Source: Bacillus cabrialesii (GTDB lineage Bacteria; Bacillota; Bacilli; Bacillales; Bacillaceae). Taken from it: a stretch of DNA of 64,000 bases. The notes beneath the pieces were generated by a model. It was not told where the DNA came from. It saw only the letters and a program-made list of their open reading frames with translations, and made no database searches. Both the position numbers and the translations under genes were made by a program. The stretch is from positions 4,013,001 to 4,077,000 of the forward strand of contig NZ_CP096889.1 of NCBI RefSeq assembly GCF_004124315.2. Direction: 5' to 3'. This document shows positions 62,797 to 64,000 of the stretch, one piece after another. Position 1 is the stretch's first letter, and each line of letters begins with the position of its first letter.

Positions 62797-62828
62797 CGAA
62801 AAAACCCCAAGATCAGCTCTTGGGGTTT
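62797..62828 (-). terminator. Terminator of dnaC
   Basis: Minus-strand stem aaccccaag / cttggggtt then TTTTTTC, overlapping the dnaC stop codon. Confidence 0.8.
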
Positions 62829-64000
62829 ATGCGCCGGGCGGAACACCTGCGTCATCAAAACGCCGTTCCAGGTTGACGAACTTGTTATATTCTTTTACGA
62901 ACGCAAGAGACACGGTTCCTACCGGGCCGTTACGCTGTTTGGCAATAATGATTTCGATAATGTTTTTATTCTCGGTTTCTTTGTCGTAGTAGTCGTCACG
63001 GTAAAGGAACGCGACAATATCCGCGTCCTGCTCGATACTTCCTGATTCCCGGATATCAGACATCATCGGGCGTTTATCCTGACGCTGCTCAACCCCCCGG
63101 GAAAGCTGAGAAAGCGCGATAACAGGGACTTGCAACTCCCTGGCGATCGACTTGAGTTCACGGGAAATCTCTGATACTTCCTGCTGGCGGTTGTCCTTTG
63201 AACGACCGCTCCCCTGAATCAATTGAAGATAGTCGATCAAAATCATGCCAAGTCCGCTTTCCTGCTTCAAACGACGGCATTTGGCGCGGATTTCACTCAC
63301 GCGGATACCCGGTGTATCATCGATGTAAATCCCGCTGTTTGACAGGCTTCCCATCGCCATCGTCAGCTTGCCCCAATCCTCTTCCGTCAGGTTACCGGTA
63401 CGGAGATTTTGGGCATTAATATTTCCTTCGGCACAGAGCATACGCATGACGAGCTGCTCTGCACCCATCTCAAGACTGAAAATCGCTACGCTCTCGTCGG
63501 TCTTGGTCGCCACGTTTTGGGCGATGTTCAGGGCAAAGGCTGTTTTCCCCACTGACGGACGGGCGGCCACAATGATTAAATCGTTGCGCTGGAACCCGGC
63601 AGTCATCCGGTCAAGCTCAGTAAACCCTGTCGGAATTCCCGTAATATCGCCTTTTCGATTGTGAAGCTGTTCGATATTGTCATAGGTCTGGACAAGGACG
63701 TCCTTAATATTTTGGAAGGCGCTCGTATTTTTGCGCTGCGCTACTTCCATAATTGTTTTTTCTGCTTCACTGAGTAAATCTTCGACCTCATCCTCACGGG
63801 TATACCCGTCTTGAGCAATGGTTGTCGCGGTTCTGATTAATCGGCGAAGAATCGATTTTTCCTCAACGATTTTCGCGTAATATTCTATGTTAGCCGCTGT
63901 TGGCACCGAGTTAGCGATATCTGTCAGATACGAAATGCCACCCACTTCTTCCAGCAGGTCTGTGTTCGCAAGCTCTGACGTTACCGTAACCAGATCAACC
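62827..64000 (-). CDS. dnaC: Replicative DNA helicase (DnaB-type), C-terminal part; runs off the window
   Basis: The visible ~390 residues hold the C-terminal RecA-like domain: Walker A VAARPSVGKTAFALNIA, Walker B LGMILIDYLQLIQG, LSQLSRGVEQR with the arginine region, and DIRESGSIEQDADIVAFLYR. It is the hexameric replication-fork helicase (DnaC in B. subtilis, DnaB elsewhere). The N-terminal ~60-70 residues lie to the right of the window. Confidence 0.96.
   Translation of the reverse strand, partial: VDLVTVTSELANTDLLEEVGGISYLTDIANSVPTAANIEYYAKIVEEKSILRRLIRTATTIAQDGYTREDEVEDLLSEAEKTIMEVAQRKNTSAFQNIKDVLVQTYDNIEQLHNRKGDITGIPTGFTELDRMTAGFQRNDLIIVAARPSVGKTAFALNIAQNVATKTDESVAIFSLEMGAEQLVMRMLCAEGNINAQNLRTGNLTEEDWGKLTMAMGSLSNSGIYIDDTPGIRVSEIRAKCRRLKQESGLGMILIDYLQLIQGSGRSKDNRQQEVSEISRELKSIARELQVPVIALSQLSRGVEQRQDKRPMMSDIRESGSIEQDADIVAFLYRDDYYDKETENKNIIEIIIAKQRNGPVGTVSLAFVKEYNKFVNLERRFDDAGVPPGA

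Overview
The window looks like a chromosome segment of Bacillus subtilis or a very close relative. It carries dnaC, a tRNA Lys-Glu-Asp-Phe cluster, purA, walRKHIJ, htrC, the roc arginine-degradation genes, rapG-phrG (mature peptide EKMIG), fbp, ahpCF, the gntRKPZ operon and the yxa genes, in the order I recall for the origin-proximal left side of the B. subtilis chromosome. Gene symbols rest on recognising the proteins from memory; no database was searched.

Layout. 1-9.0 kb: a regulator fragment, aldX, two paralogous RDD membrane proteins around yxaL and yxaJ, yxaH, and the quercetinase operon with its TetR repressor and 18-bp operators. 9.0-10.8 kb: MarR regulator divergent from a CidA/LrgA-CidB/LrgB pair. 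10.8-13.3 kb: an accessory cassette that looks like a type VII secreted lipase toxin with C-terminal targeting part, a small helical partner, and a divergent membrane-anchored candidate immunity protein. 13.3-20.9 kb: yxaB, glxK and the gluconate operon with its operator and catabolite element. 21.4-23.6 kb: ahpC-ahpF.

23.6-26.2 kb: a variable interval between ahpF and fbp holding a degraded 6-phospho-beta-glucosidase tail, a secreted beta-propeller-like protein, a broken bacteriocin-like precursor and a tiny two-helix membrane protein. 26.2-28.2 kb: fbp. 28.2-38.6 kb: a defence island lodged between fbp and the 3' end of rlmH. It is a complete type I restriction-modification operon (hsdM-hsdS-hsdR) followed by a 904-residue AbiH-family protein whose last ~100-150 residues are clearly homologous to the C-terminus of the neighbouring HsdR (about 51% identity without gaps in my hand alignment). 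The remains of another specificity subunit lie at the rlmH edge. The AbiH-HsdR-tail protein is the most interesting object here: it suggests a second effector that can dock on the same methyltransferase complex as the restriction motor.

38.6-45.9 kb: rlmH, a CxxH/CxxC protein, a gene broken by three tandem 43-bp repeats, yycR, small secreted or membrane proteins, yycP, yycO, yycN and rapG-phrG. 45.9-52.5 kb: rocF, rocE, rocD and rocR, with an orphan SdpR/SdpI-type pair inserted between rocD and rocR and flanked by two identical copies of the RocR activator site. 52.5-64 kb: a histidine-kinase remnant, htrC, walJ-I-H-K-R, four tRNA genes, purA with PurBoxes, yycE and the C-terminal part of dnaC, which runs off the right end.

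Core genes are close to what I remember of strain 168. The accessory pieces (type VII lipase cassette, bacteriocin-like locus, R-M/AbiH island, SdpRI pair) all sit in intergenic gaps, and several have pseudogene debris at their edges, so they look like swapped-in competition and defence modules.
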